Shown in pieces: positions 31,947-43,903 of a DNA stretch of 64,000 nt; position 1 is the first letter of the stretch; each line of letters opens with the position of its first letter. The notes below the pieces were generated by a model. That model searched no databases. It saw only the letters and a program-made list of their open reading frames with translations, and was not told where the DNA came from. The position numbers were made by a program, and so were the translations under genes. Origin of the DNA: Chromera velia (Eukaryota; Sar; Chromeraceae); assembly GCA_018398765.1 (NCBI GenBank), contig JAHBMJ010000212.1, forward strand, positions 10,769-74,768, written 5' to 3'.

Positions 31947-34900
31947 AGTGTGCTTCCTTCATTTACCCTGATGAGAGCAGCTACGAGAATGTTCCTGTGT
32001 ACAATATGCCCTTTCCCCCAAATTATCCCTCACTGCAGGTGGTTGAAGGAGAGGATCTTGATGCACCCTATGCAGTCACTACTGTCAGGGCCGTCGATGA
32101 AGTTTAAACGCCTCAGCCAAGAATGATTCGGTTTCAGAGGATCTTGGAGGGGACGTTGGTGAGAGTTTTACTGGACAGCGGAGCACATAAACTCTTCATC
32201 TTTTCAGACTTCTACCATACTTGGCGCTTCCCGGTCAGGCCTCTGAAATATCTGAGAGGGCGTAAAGGAGCAGTGAAGGTGGATGGAAAGGAAGCGTTCT
32301 GTCAGGTGACAGAGTGCACAGCTCCACTCAAGCTGAGCATTCAGGGTTACGAGGAGGAGATGAAGTTCACCCTCGCTAAGCTTGACAACGAATATGACAT
32401 CTTCCTTAGCATGAAGTGGTTGGAGGCCCATAACCCTCAGATTGACTGGAAAGAGAAGAGTGTGACTTTCCCCCACAGAGGTCAGTTGCTTACACTTTGG
32501 GGGACTGGGGGGGAAGATCCATATAGTGGGTTCGTGCCTTCTCTTATTTCTGCCAGGGGAGCTGAACGAGCAATTCAAGGATCAAGGTGCCATGGTGCAC
32601 ATCTTCAGGCTTGTGCCTCGTCTCTTTCCCTCCAATCCGTGTGTTTTCTCTGAAGAGCAGTGTCTTTTCCCTGAAGAGCAACAGGAGACAGATTTTGATG
32701 AGTTGGAAGAGCGTTTGATTGGAAGGGCATTTGAAAATCATCACTCCGTCTTTATAGCATGCAGGGACCTGAATGAAGTTTTTCTTCAGGCCCCTATCGA
32801 ATCAGTTCCAGAGGGTATGAATTCTCAGACCGCAGCTGAGGAGAACAACTACAGGGCGTATGAGAAGGTGATGAAAGATCCATCTCTACATCCTGCAGCA
32901 AGGTGGGTACTTTCGCAATTCAGAGATGTTTTCCTGAACAAAATCCCGGAACTGCCTCCCAAAAGGTCTATTGAATTCATAATAGATCTTAAACTGGGGC
33001 ATGTTCTACCCACCCGCCCACCCGATCATCTGAGTTATGAAGAGTTGGATAAAATGAGGAAACAGCTGGATAACTATCTCAAGAAAGGATTCATTCAACC
33101 CTCCGCTTCTCCGTATGCTGCTCCTGCTTTCTTTATTGCCAAGAAAGACGGGACTCTGCGAATGGGCATAGACTACAGAGCCCTGAACTCTCTAACAATC
33201 AAAGATAAGCATGCATTACCTTTTACAGAGGAACTGCTTAATCGAATTCACGGAGCGCACATCTTCTCTCGACTCGACCTTTAACAATTTTTTCATCAGA
33301 TTCGAGTGCGAGAGGTGGACATTCCGAAGACTGCCTTCACCACTCAGTATGGAAACTTCGAGTGGCTTGTGATGAGCTTCGGGATGTGCAACGCTCCGTC
33401 GACAAGCCAGCGGGCAGTGCAGATTGTTCTTCGTCCGTTGCTTGACAGGTGCGCTTTTGCTTGGATCGCTTGGATCTTCATCTACTCGTGCAATGAGAAG
33501 GAACACGAGAGAGACCTGACTGACGTTCTCTCTTAGTTGAGGAAGCACAAGTACTACGCAAAGATTATGAAATATGAATTTTTTGTGCCACAGACGGTGT
33601 ACATTGGGTATGAGATCTCGTAAAATGGAGTGAGGCCAGAGAAGGAGAAAACAGACAAAGTGCAGAAGTGGCCTGTGCCTTAAGACAAGCATGAGTTGAG
33701 GGTATTTCTTGGGCTCTGCAACTGGTTCCGACACTTTATTTTTGGATATAGTGCGATTTTGGCTTCTCTCACCACTCTGCTGAAAAAGAACATTCAGTTT
33801 GAGTGGACGGATCATCAGCAGACAGCGTTTGTTTTACTGAAAAAGAGGGTGGCTGACGTGATTACCCTCTACGTGCCTGATCCTTTTCGTCCTTTTGAGT
33901 TGTTTACAGATGCCACTAGGATGGCTTTGGCAGCTGTTTTGATGCAGAAAGATCCAAAAGCAGCGGGACTGCACGTCGTCTCCCTTGCTTCTCGGAAGCT
34001 TACAGCTGCTGAGCTCAACTATCCGATCCGAGAGAAGGAGCTTCTGGCGGTGGTCTTTGGTGTGAAGGCATTTCACCCTTACATCAGTCACACCACCAAG
34101 GTTTGGTCAGACCATGAGAGCTTGAAGATAATCAACTCAGGAATACTTAAAAACAGTGTTGGTGGGTGCACCTAACCGATTGAGGAGACAAATTCTTTTT
34201 CTCGATGGTCTTGGCATCACACCTCGCTATCTTCCGGGTGCAAAGAATATCGTGCCTGATGCTCTCTCTCAAGAAAGTGAAGGAAAAGCAGTCAGAATAA
34301 TGGTGGAAGTGAGACCAGATGAAGAAATTTTATCATAAATCAGGTCAGCATATGCTGAGAATTCTTTCTTTTCGGAGCTCTTACCCTTTTTGTCAGACCC
34401 GAGACCCTCCCGCCCTCCTGCACCACACTTTCGTATGCAACTTGCACACTTCAGTTTGTGGGATGGACTTCTGTACTGGAGTGAGCGTCTCGCAATTCCA
34501 ATAAAAGAGCTCCAGAGGAAGATGATTCATCAGCATCATGACAGCCGACTGTGTGGGCATTTAGGGGTCGACAAAACACATGCTCAACTGATTGAGAAGT
34601 TCTTTTAGCCGTATATGCTGGCTTCTGTTCAGAAGTACGTGAGGTCATGCAACTCCTATCAGTGGAGCAAGCATTCAAATCAGAAGCCTGCTGGTCTTTT
34701 GCAACCTCTTCCAGTTCCAGACGATGTGTTTGACGACTTGTCGATAGATTGGATCACTGCTCTTCCTCCGATAGACTTTAGAGGGATGACAGTGGATGCC
34801 ATCCTGACAGTTGTTTGTCGACTCAGTAAGTACGTATGGTTCTTGCCCACCAGGAAAGAAGCAGGTGCAGTGGAGACGGCGAAGCTGTTCTACGATGAAG

Positions 34901-35752
34901 TGGTATGTGAACACAGACTTCTCTTTGATCGAGACTCACGTTTTTGTTTTTGCTTTCTGGCAGACACTCCACTTCCTCACAGATACGAAGCTTCTCTTTT
35001 CTACCTCTGCACACCCACAGACAGATAACCAAACAGAAAGAGACAACAGAACGATTGAGCAGATGCTTCGGTGTTTTGTGGCAGATCATCAGGAGGACTG
35101 GGTAAAACATTTGAAGGAGATGCAGTTTGCCTATAGAACGAACGTGCACCCTTCGCTCGGTCGTGCTCCTTATCAAGTAGCCTGTGGGGGTGGCTGCAGA
35201 CAGCCTCAAACTTTCCCGGCTCTCCTGAATCCCCATTATACATCGAAGTAGGCAAGTAACATGTGCAAAGACAGAATAGCGATCCTTCAGGAGGTGAAGG
35301 ACTGACTGAATCAAGCAAGAAAGAGAGCAGCCTGAGGAGGAGAGAGGAAATCTTCAAGAAGGGAGATTGGGTGCTTGTGCACTGGAAATTTTTTCAGGGG
35401 GAAAAACTTCTAGGGGGGGAGAAGAGAAAGTTGACGGCCGTATTTTACGGACCGTTCGAAATTGAGCGCAGAGTGGGAGAAGTGGCGTATGAGCTCGTCT
35501 TCCCTGAAAGAATTCGAAGGCATCCAGTCCTGCATGTTTGCTTCTTGAAGCGATATCAGTTTGCCAGGTTTTGAGGAGAAAGAGTATGAAGTGGAAAAGG
35601 TGATCGACAAGAGAAGAGAGGGGCGACAGGTTTACTACTTGGTGCACTGGAGAGGACATACAGAGGAGAACGCATCTTGAGAGCCGGCAGCAAATCTCAA
35701 GAAGGCACAAGCTGCTATCCAGGACTTTAAGAAGAAGCAAACAAGGAAGTGA
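31947..35752 (+). pseudogene. pol: gypsy pol with C-terminal chromodomain
   Basis: In order: protease (VRVLLDSGAHKLFIF near 32160), linker, reverse transcriptase (about 32940-33540; HALPFTEELLNRI, FSRLDL, FGMCNAPST), RNase H (about 33780-34300, ending YLPGAKNIVPDALSQ), integrase zinc and core region (34500-35240; HLGVDKTHA, DDLSIDWITALPP, STSAHPQTDNQTERDNRTIE) and chromodomain (35577-35752; YEVEKVIDKRREGRQVYYLV, HWRGHTEEN). In-frame stops lie at 33282, 33534, 33621, 33681, 34606 and 35678. The last two replace Trp in F-Y-W-P and in E-N-x-W-E-P. Frame changes occur near 32520, 34150, 34940 and 35250. The catalytic YxDD box reads AWIAWIF, so polymerase activity is lost. Chromodomains steer integration to chromatin marks. 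Confidence 0.9.
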
Positions 35753-36282
35753 CAGTCTCTGTTTGAAAAGGGGCAGAAGGAGGAAAGAAAAAAAAAAACG
35801 TTTTGTGTGTGTTGAGTAGACAACACACTGTGTGACGTCCTTTGCCCTGAATGTCTTTCATCTTCTTCTCTTTTCTTTCTTCCCTTCATCTGATTCTCTG
35901 CATGTGGTGTGCAACACATGCGTGAGTCCATGAGGGGAAAATAGAGAGATGGGGAGAAAAATAAGACGACCAAGACGGAGCAGATTGAAAAGAAGTGCAT
36001 TCAAGTCCAGACTGTAAAGAAAGCGCGCACGTGATATGCCAGTGTCTTCGTGTATCCTGCTTTCGTTGCATATGAATCGATCGAACATTGATGTGTTCGC
36101 GATCGATCGGTTGATCGAATGGCATGTCTCTTTTCGCTCTTTTATTGAGGTCTCTAGATCGAGTCAGACTGACTGATTGAGGCGAGGTGAATAACCGACT
36201 TGACATAGCCTTCAAAGAGAGGTGTGCACTTTAATGAACGTGTGTGGGTACACATCTCTTGCGGACGGGCATTTATAGCACT
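35753..36282 (+). other. gypsy 3' untranslated region
   Basis: Non-coding stretch between the pol stop and the 3' LTR. No clear polypurine tract immediately before 36283. Confidence 0.6.
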
Positions 36283-36560
36283 TGTATGAAGTAGTGGCGG
36301 CGTGGACACACTTTTCGTGGATAGCACGTAGTGCGCGCGGCCCGGCCTCAAGGCCCAGTCATGGAACTGCCCTATGCCTAGTTCCCACTAAAATTGGAAA
36401 GGCTGCATGCTGTCATGTAGTAATGTTGTTTGATAACGTCACAGCAAGATTGTTGTGTGAGTCTTCAATGCACAAAGTGAACAGACCAAGACTAAACTGG
36501 CAGATTTCTCTGTCTTAAGTTTATGAGCCTCATTATTCATTTGTAGTAATACCTATAACA
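36283..36560 (+). repeat. 3' LTR of the gypsy element
   Basis: 278 bp, TGTATGAAGTAG to CCTATAACA. It retains the uninterrupted site corresponding to the MITE insertion in the 5' LTR. It also has extra bases around 36370-36395 absent from the 5' LTR. Confidence 0.9.
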
Positions 36561-37255
36561 ATATATATACATGATTGGATGGAATAAACAGATTAGTGGC
36601 AGTGCATAGCGTTGGCGCATATACGTTAGAATTTTATAGAATTTAAAGCAGAAAAAGCACGCGGAGCATGTCAGATTCCTCCAACGATTTCCTTCGTGCA
36701 GTGTTGTACAGTACTTGTACTACTACTACTACTCTGGCCCTTATTAGCCGATTGTAACCGATTGCCTATGCAGTTGCCCGGCGGGTCTTTGATTGTTCTA
36801 CACCCCCCTGGCTTTCTATGTTGCGCTTTCATTGTGTAGATTTCTTGGCGCAATCGCTTGTTCTTTTGCTGAATTGTTGCATCCATTCTCTTCTGCGTTT
36901 TTTTCTCCCTGCTTGCTCTTCTTCTTTTCCTCTACTTAAGTCGGAAAAAGAGAGACAGACCCCCTGCAGGCAGGCAGGAGGAATGCGATGGCATGAACGG
37001 ATCAGTCGACCGACTCATCCAACGACGGTCACTCGTAAAGCAATCAGTCAGTCAGTCAGACTTAAGGAAACGAGACCAACTGAATCTCTGGTCCATCGAT
37101 CAGACAGAAAATCCAAATTCGATCATGATGACCGAGCAAACTCTAAGTGGCTCTCTATCTTCCAGCCTGTCTCTTTCACTGTCTTCCAGTCTGTCTCCTT
37201 CTCCGTTCTTTTTTTTCAAGTTAAGTCTACTCAAATGCGTGTGAGGAGAATCTAG
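36561..37255. other. intergenic, 3' flank of the next gene
   Basis: No supported gene. Contains (ACT)n at 36715-36735 and GTCA repeats near 37045. Part may be the 3' untranslated region of the minus-strand gene ending at 37256. Confidence 0.5.
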
Positions 37256-37779
37256 CTAGGCAAAAATCTGCTTCTCCTGCCACTCCGAGTTCCCCTCTCC
37301 CTCTCCCTCAGTCTGAGTGTCCCCATCGGCCGTCTCTTCGTCCTCCTCTGTGAGGAAATCGAACTCCACCCCTGCGTACTTTTCGTCGTGAGCCTTGAGC
37401 TCTTTCGACCATGCATTGAGGGCATCGCGCATCTGCTTGGACAGGTCTTTCACGTCCGTCTTGGCCTCCATGTGCGCTGCAGCAACGTTCTCGATGCCCA
37501 GCTCCCCCGTTCTCTCTGCAAACGACTGCAGGCACGCAGGCAGGCAGGCAGAGACCCACACATGAACACTCACATGGATAGGTAGATAGATACAGGTGTG
37601 AAGATCTGCCCCGCTTACATCTCTCCCACGCAGGCATACCCGTGCATACAGGAATCACAAAAGATGTTTGCCCTTGTGACACGCAGATGGATACATATGG
37701 ACACACTCATACTCATGCACAACTCATTTACATAAAAGGACAGACTTTAAAGGCGCTTTTTTTCCCCCGCTTTCCCACC

Positions 37780-37811
<32 letters not shown>

Positions 37812-39340
37812 AAAAAGAGAAAAAATATGCTATCTCAGGTGGTATGTTTAGAAGCAGATGTAAAACTCTCCTACTGCATTTAACCAACCCGCCATTTGCT
37901 GAACCAGTCACCCACCTACCAACCCATCCCCATCCACCCACTCACCCACCCACCCACTCACCTTGCACCACTCAGTGAACAGCTGTCCTGCGCCCTTCTC
38001 CTTGAGGAGAGCTTTCCCAAGAGTGGGGTGGAGCTTGAAAGCCGAGTAGAACAGCACTTTGACAGTCGTGAATGTGTCGTCGACGTGGAGCGTCTTGGAT
38101 GGCGCGTGTGTGGCGAGGATGGAGGAGAAGTGAATGTCCGGGTTGTCGGAGATGAAGTCAACGCCCTCGGGGACAGAAAACTCCAAGTTGTACTTCTCCT
38201 CCCAGTATGTCTGCATGCATGCGGGATTGTCCACGCACGTACATTTGCATAATCGATTTATCCTATCTGTGTATGCATCTATGTAAGCACATGCAAATAT
38301 GCGTCACGCTGTACACATTTGCATGGATCTCTTTGCGTGTTTTAATTCATCTGCACAAAACCCCTCCGCCTTCAACCATCCAATGGAACCGGTACTTCCT
38401 TCCAGAAAGAACTAACAAAAAACAATCCTCGTAGGCTCACATCCTCTTGTCGTTCGGATGTCCAGTAGAGAAAGAAGGCCTTAATTGAGGCATGATAGCT
38501 GGTTCATTTGCGCCACTCTCTGTTTGTATTCTTCCTGCCGCATCTTTCTGTTCTGTACAGTGTGCATGGATGGGGCACCATCACAAAACGAACTGAAAGG
38601 GACACCAAGCGCATGCATGCAAAAACGGAACAGCAGGCCCCGACAAGAAAACAAAGAGATAAACAGTGGTGCAAGGGCCTGTGTCGGACCCTTCGTCCGT
38701 CGGCCCAAGACACGGCAGGCCCCCCCCCGGCTAAATTCATGTATGAAAATAAACGCATTCCGTATGAAAATAAATGCACGCACCTACCTACCTGTTTCTC
38801 CTTTGTCTCGAGGACTCCCTCTGCCCATGGGAGCTCTGGCCATTGCTCCTTGTGGCGACGCGTGCCAACGAGCTTGGCAGAGGGGAAGGCTTTGTGGAGG
38901 TTCTGGCAGTGGACCGTGTGGAAGGGGTGAAGGTTCAGGATGGCCTCCACCTGTTTGTAGAGAAGAGAAGAAGCAGCATACATGCGTGTACGTTAATACG
39001 CTTCAGACGCTTCATCAATCCTTGTAACGCGCATACGCACCCATGCACACAGAGAGACACGCGCATGCATACACACGCATGCAGGCCTCGGTTGACTGCT
39101 TCCCCACGTACGGACAGACAGACACGTACACTGTCGGATGCATGTGGGCATGCATCTAGTCATAGTATTCTGTAAGGATGTGTGCGTGATTAATAAACGC
39201 TGTGGCACGGTGGTGTTTCTGCTTCAATGGTGTGGGATGAACCACCGCAAGGCCTTCCAGAGTTGCTATGATGTACTTGAATGAGAAGGAAGTGATCCGT
39301 TCGTGTATGGATACTCACGCCCAAATGCATTCGCACGCTC

Positions 39341-39402
<62 letters not shown>

Positions 39403-40031
39403 ACCTACCTTCTCTCCATTGTCTGTGAGTTTGTTGATGAGTTCGTTCGCCTCGTGCGAGAGTTCGTTGGGGTCGTATGAGTCGAGGAAGACCCACTCCC
39501 CCGAGTCGCCGCCTGTGCTCCTGACCATGGACATCTGGGTGCCGATGTTGAGGCCGTACAGCCGGAAGGTTCCTCTGAAGTTGTAAAAGTCATCCGACAT
39601 CTTGATCACGTCTTTGCCGCACCAAGAGCAGCCGGCAGACTTCTCTATCTGCATGACATGACATGAGAGACCGGATGTGTGTGCGTGCGGACGCGGATCG
39701 AGATGTGATGGAGACATGCAGAGAGAAAGCGGTTTCAAAAGGGTTCAGCTCTTGCGGCAGATTCGCTCCGGCCGGACGCGTGCGGGTTCAATTGAAGAGA
39801 AAAAGAATGAAGAAGCTTCGTGAATCCGTGATGACTGGAGAGGAAGCTGCCGAGCAAACCAGTAAACGGTGCTCTTTATGTGCCGTTCTCATGCAGTGAC
39901 CGCATGCACGGAGTTCTATGTGTATGTGTATGGCCATCGCTTTCTTCTGTCTCTCTCTGTTTGCAGCACCATCGACTCACCCTGGCCGTAGCCCCCGTCA
40001 GCAGACCAAAGAGGAGCGCTGCCTTCTGCAT
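37256..40031 (-). CDS. metallo-beta-lactamase-fold-like protein, secreted, five exons
   Basis: Exons 40031-39981, 39648-39409, 38950-38792, 38210-37962 and 37525-37256 join into 322 residues. All four introns are GT-AG and phase 0 (donors GTGAGT, GTAGGT, GTAGGT, GTGAGT). Exon 1 encodes MQKAALLFGLLTGATAR, a short hydrophobic signal-like leader, so the protein probably enters the secretory pathway. Then: CSWC near residue 25, a beta-rich part (GTFRLYGLNIGTQMSMVRST), NLHPFHTVHCQNLH around residues 103-116 with a His cluster placed like the MBL metal site, SVPEGVDFISDNPDIHFSSI, ATHAPSKTLHVDDTF, KLHPTLGKALL, then VAAAHMEAK and a helical end with an acidic tail. I recall this layout from MBL-fold (DUF4336-like) proteins of bacteria and protists; substrate unknown. 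An upstream exon cannot be excluded. Stop TAG at 37258-37256. Confidence 0.8.
37779..37810. repeat. (TGTC)n microsatellite in intron 4
   Basis: Eight TGTC units within the last intron of the MBL-like gene. Confidence 0.9.
39348..39400. repeat. (TC)n(CA)n microsatellite in intron 2
   Basis: Compound dinucleotide repeat close to the GTAGGT donor of intron 2 of the MBL-like gene. Confidence 0.92.
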
Positions 40032-40560
40032 GATGCTGTTGAAGGTGCACTTACAGCACAGAAACTGAGAAACAACAGAAGGGTGGCCAAAAAGAGGGAC
40101 CACAAAGGATGTTCATGCAAGAAATGGCAGTCAGTCTCTTGTAGAGCAGTCAGTCTCTTGTAGAGTGTCTGAGTGCACAAGCAGGGGGGTCTGTAATTTG
40201 CTGTCTTTATGGAGGAAACGAAGAGGTGTACGGGAACGGCTTTCGATCGGTTGCGAGTGTATATATATATATAGGTCAGACGTTTTACACCTTGGGCCCC
40301 TCTGTGGCCCATGCATGCAGCCTGAATTCTGGAACAAAAAGGGATTTTTGTTGAATTTGGGGGACGTGTGCCCCGGCACGCGTTCATGGCAGCGGGTTGC
40401 AGCGCCGGGGCCGCGCGGTACAAACTCAATGCTTCTTGGCGCGCGCAAAGTCGAGCGCATGCACGCAGCATTTTTTTTTTAATGCACATGCCTATATATA
40501 TTGCTTTTAGACTGTAATACGACACGGAGGCCCCCCACGTGCGTACCCACCGGAGAGTGA
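40032..40560. other. 5' flank of the MBL-like gene
   Basis: Presumed promoter region, read leftwards. No TATA box or initiator is convincing. It holds a TGCATGCA octamer (about 40310) and an (AT)n run at 40260-40273. Confidence 0.4.
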
Positions 40561-40851
40561 TTGGCTTCACCCCCGGCTGCTCTGAAGCCGCCTGATTTCT
40601 CCTGGGTTCCCAAGGTGAAGTCGCTGAAGGCTACCCACCTGGACAACTGGATGGATGACTGGAAGACACAGTCTAGCCTCTTCCTGTCCTCCCGGTATCA
40701 CCCCGATGCCAACCTCCTGATCGAGATCTACAAGTGCGCCCTGCTCCATGCCTTTTCGGACTTCGAAGAGCTCCGTAAAGACGTCCACACAGCAGCAGCC
40801 CAGGGCCACGAGACCGACAAACTGCTCGACACCGTGATCAATCACTACTAG
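40561..40851 (+). pseudogene. Gag-like coding fragment
   Basis: A 96-codon frame with strong coding character (G/C-ending codons, few rare residues): PPDFSWVPKVKSLKATHLDN, then WMDDWKTQSSLFLSSRYHP and a helical region ending DTVINHY. It has no ATG; a TGA precedes it directly and TAG ends it. The Trp- and helix-rich text recalls capsid parts of LTR retroelement Gag proteins, but I cannot assign a family. It is probably a fragment of an inserted element. Confidence 0.4.
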
Positions 40852-41323
40852 AAGGACTGACCTTAATCCAAGCATTCCGACTTCTATCTTCTCAATCTGT
40901 TGCTAGATCTGTTGCCGTCTACGTTATGTCGATCGAGAGGATGCGACTATTTGGATCGACACGTCACATATACACAGAATCGGCTGTCTCTCAATCGGCT
41001 AATTACCGACTGTCATGAATCGGGTCTCTTCGTTCACTGTTGTCATGAAGAGGCAATCATTCGATCATTCATATGTGCATGTACATAAATGAAATCTGTA
41101 TCGACTCGCGCATGCAAATCATTAGATCATCATGGGCGGCGGCGGTGGGCGTCGCGCGTGCAGTGGCCCGCACGTCCATCCACCCCCGCCCGCACTAACA
41201 TTATCTGAGAAAGCACATAAACCTATAGCTTGAGAGACAAGCTGCTTCCAAAAGAACCACAATGACAATCGAATGAGTAAAAATGAAGCTAAAATGGTAG
41301 AGAACGACCCACATTGAATAACA
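40852..41323. other. intergenic, nothing recognised
   Basis: Contains a GC-rich patch at about 41130-41200. No gene supported. Confidence 0.5.
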
Positions 41324-42175
41324 GTGCAATGGGAGGAGACGGCTTGTGCATGGGTAAGGTCCTTTGCCCTTCACAGTGACACAGACGTCCCATTGCAGCT
41401 TCCACGGGGCACCATAGGAGCGGTGAAGACAGGTCACGCCCTCTGCCTAGTATGGCTGGGCCTCTGTCTATTTTTTATTGGATTGGAAATGGGGAGACGG
41501 CATGAAGGAGGAAAGGAGACGGGAAGAACGAAGCGGAACGTAGACGGGGCCAGGGACAACATAGAACTTATTCCACCCAAAGGCCAGTCAATTAGTGAGA
41601 CAGATTGATACCCCAAAGTAGACCTACGCACTTAAGAAGCCCTCCGAAGAGCAGTCAATGCCTTGTTCTCCCTTCTCCCTGCATATGCATACAGACGCAA
41701 AGCATGGAAGGCGGCACACACCTGGGGCAAGCAGCGGGGAAAGGAGAAGAGTGTCACGCAGAGCCCATTCCTCCCAACCCTGCAACAAGCGGAGAGGCAC
41801 CATGAGAGGCACATGGGGACACAGGGACAGATCATGGAACAGCAAGGAGAGAGGAACGTACAGGGAGTCCTACCCGTGGACTTCTGCCCCTCCCCCCCTT
41901 GCTGCACATCTCTATCCGCTGCCCCGCAGGTACACCCACAGCCAGGCTGCAACCAGACAAGGCCCCGAAGGACTACAATTTTTTTTTGGGTAACCAGCGT
42001 GGCCCCCAGGGAGAAAAAGGCTAGGGGGGAGACTTTAACGGTCATAAGAAGGGGAGGGAAAAACACGGGGACAGCGAACACCATCAAAGTGCAGACACCC
42101 ACTCTGGAGTCAGCATAAGACCCACCCTAGGACCCACCAGGAATCAGAAACGGAGACAACATGATGACAGCAGCC
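41324..42175 (+). pseudogene. 5' fragment of the 43-52 kb non-LTR element family
   Basis: One frame runs from about 41324 across TGA (41606) and TAA (41630s) to 42118. The first part has a membrane segment (LCLVWLGLCLFFIGL, near 41450) followed by a basic/polar stretch. The second part begins EALRRAVNALFSLLPAYAYR. From about 41590 to 42175 it matches 43293-43860 at roughly 90 percent or better by eye, then the match stops abruptly at GATGACAGCAGC. So it is a truncated extra copy of the start of the long element downstream, extending further 5' than that copy does. Confidence 0.65.
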
Positions 42176-43190
42176 TAGGACTTAGTCTATGAGATATAAC
42201 ACCGGACAACATCGGAACGTCACCATTGGTGGCACGTTTTATCACGTTTTTAAATTTTTTTATTCCAAGAGGATCCGGCCAGAGTATCGGCGAGAGCGGG
42301 CGAGAGTGTATTCAATTTGCAATGCTACCCAGAGAATGTTATAGTCTAGAATCACAAAGGATCTCTGTTAGTACCTAGCTTTGGGATTTGTTTTCAGATG
42401 CTAGTTCAGACGGCCATCAGTTAACGCTTCTGGACACTTCTCGAAGTCCCGGCATCTCTCTTCTGTCGATCTTTCTTTTTCTTTTTAGAAATATTTTAAT
42501 ATTACTCTTTTTGTTAGTTCCTTTTGCCCGGATATGCAAAGTCTGTTCATGCACCGAAAGTGGTTTGGCAAGTTATTTTTTTCCGGCTAGCTGTTTGGAT
42601 GGCATTGCATATCAATGATTAATTGAGAGCCAGCATTGCTACATCCAGATTAAGCACGATCGAGTCCTTTCAATGTGACACGCAAAACAATGCAGTTTTT
42701 TCTACTCAATTGAGTGAATAAACCCTAGGAATAAACTAGTGAAGCTACGGGGTAGCACTAGGATGAACATTATAGGTATCCCTAGTTTGGCGGGCTTCCT
42801 AACTAGTTAGGATAATAGTTTAAACTTATGCTACATAAAAGTTATAGATATAGAACATGTTAGAAATTCGATTTCTATTCTGGTGGGCCATTTATGTTTT
42901 CTAGTTCATGAGAAATTGTTGTTCAAAGGTGGTGTCGCCATGATCTGGCGGGGCTTTTCATAGTGGGGATGGACTTTGATAAACCTTCCCCTCCCGCCAG
43001 TATGCCTGCCCCGCCACGTCCCGCCAGACACAGTCAATCCCCGCCAAGAAATGTGAACACCTCACGCATATCCTACAAGGTCTCTGTATCTGTTGCATAG
43101 ACAGATAGGTAGAGAGATAAACAGACAGACAGAAAGACAGGCAGGCAGGCAAACGAGAAGAGAGAACGAACAGGCAGTCAGTCAATCGTA

Positions 43191-43222
<32 letters not shown>

Positions 43223-43289
43223 AATGAGAGAATGAACAGATAGTCAGTCAGTCATAGACCTATGCACAGAGAATAAACAGACAGTCAGT
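42176..43289. other. intergenic between two element copies
   Basis: AT-rich DNA, then GACA/GGCA microsatellites from about 43105 to 43310 (including (GGCA)n at 43192-43225). No gene supported. Confidence 0.6.
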
Positions 43290-43903
43290 CAGTCAGTCAG
43301 ACAGATGGATACCCCGAAGTAGACCTACGCACTTAGGAAGTCCCCCGAGGAGCAGTCAACGCCTTGTTCTCCCTTCTCCCTGTATGTGCATACAAACGTA
43401 AAGTATGGAAAGCGGCACACACCTGGGGTAAGCAACGGGGAAAGGAGAAGAGCGTCACGCAGAGCCCGTTCCTCCCAACCCTGCAGCAAGCGGAGAGGCA
43501 CCATGAGAAGCACGCGGGGACATGGGGACAGATTATGGAACAGCAAGGACAGAGGAGCGTACAGAGAGTCCCACCCATGGACTTCTGCCCCTCCCCCCCC
43601 TGCTGCACATCTCTATCTGCTGCTCCGCAGGTACACCCACAGCCAGGCTGCAACCAGACAAGGCCCCGAAGGACTACAATTTTTTTTTGGGTAACCAGCC
43701 TGGCCCCCGGGGAGAGAAAGGCTATGGGGGAGATTTCGACGGTCACAAGAAGGGGAGGGAAGGGCACGGGGACAGCGAACACCATCGAAGTGCAGACACC
43801 CACTCTGGAGTCAGCACAAGACCCATGAGGAATCAGAAACGGAGACAACATGATGACAGCAGCAGTAGCAATAGGGAGAAGAAGAGAAGGAGGAGGAGAA
43901 TAG

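Larger units (their letters stand above)
27663..36560 (+). mobile_element. Ty3/gypsy chromovirus, decayed, with two insertions
   Basis: A full-length element: 5' LTR (27663-28525), primer-binding site, gag, protease, reverse transcriptase, RNase H, integrase, chromodomain, 3' LTR (36283-36560). A 598-bp hAT-like element sits in the 5' LTR, and DNA element B (29758-31946) sits between the gag knuckle and the protease. The LTRs lie in an AT microsatellite (ATATAT before the 5' LTR, ATATAT after the 3' LTR), which may be the target duplication but is uninformative. Gag and pol hold at least seven in-frame stops and several frameshifts, and the polymerase active site is altered, so this copy is dead. 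Confidence 0.92.
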
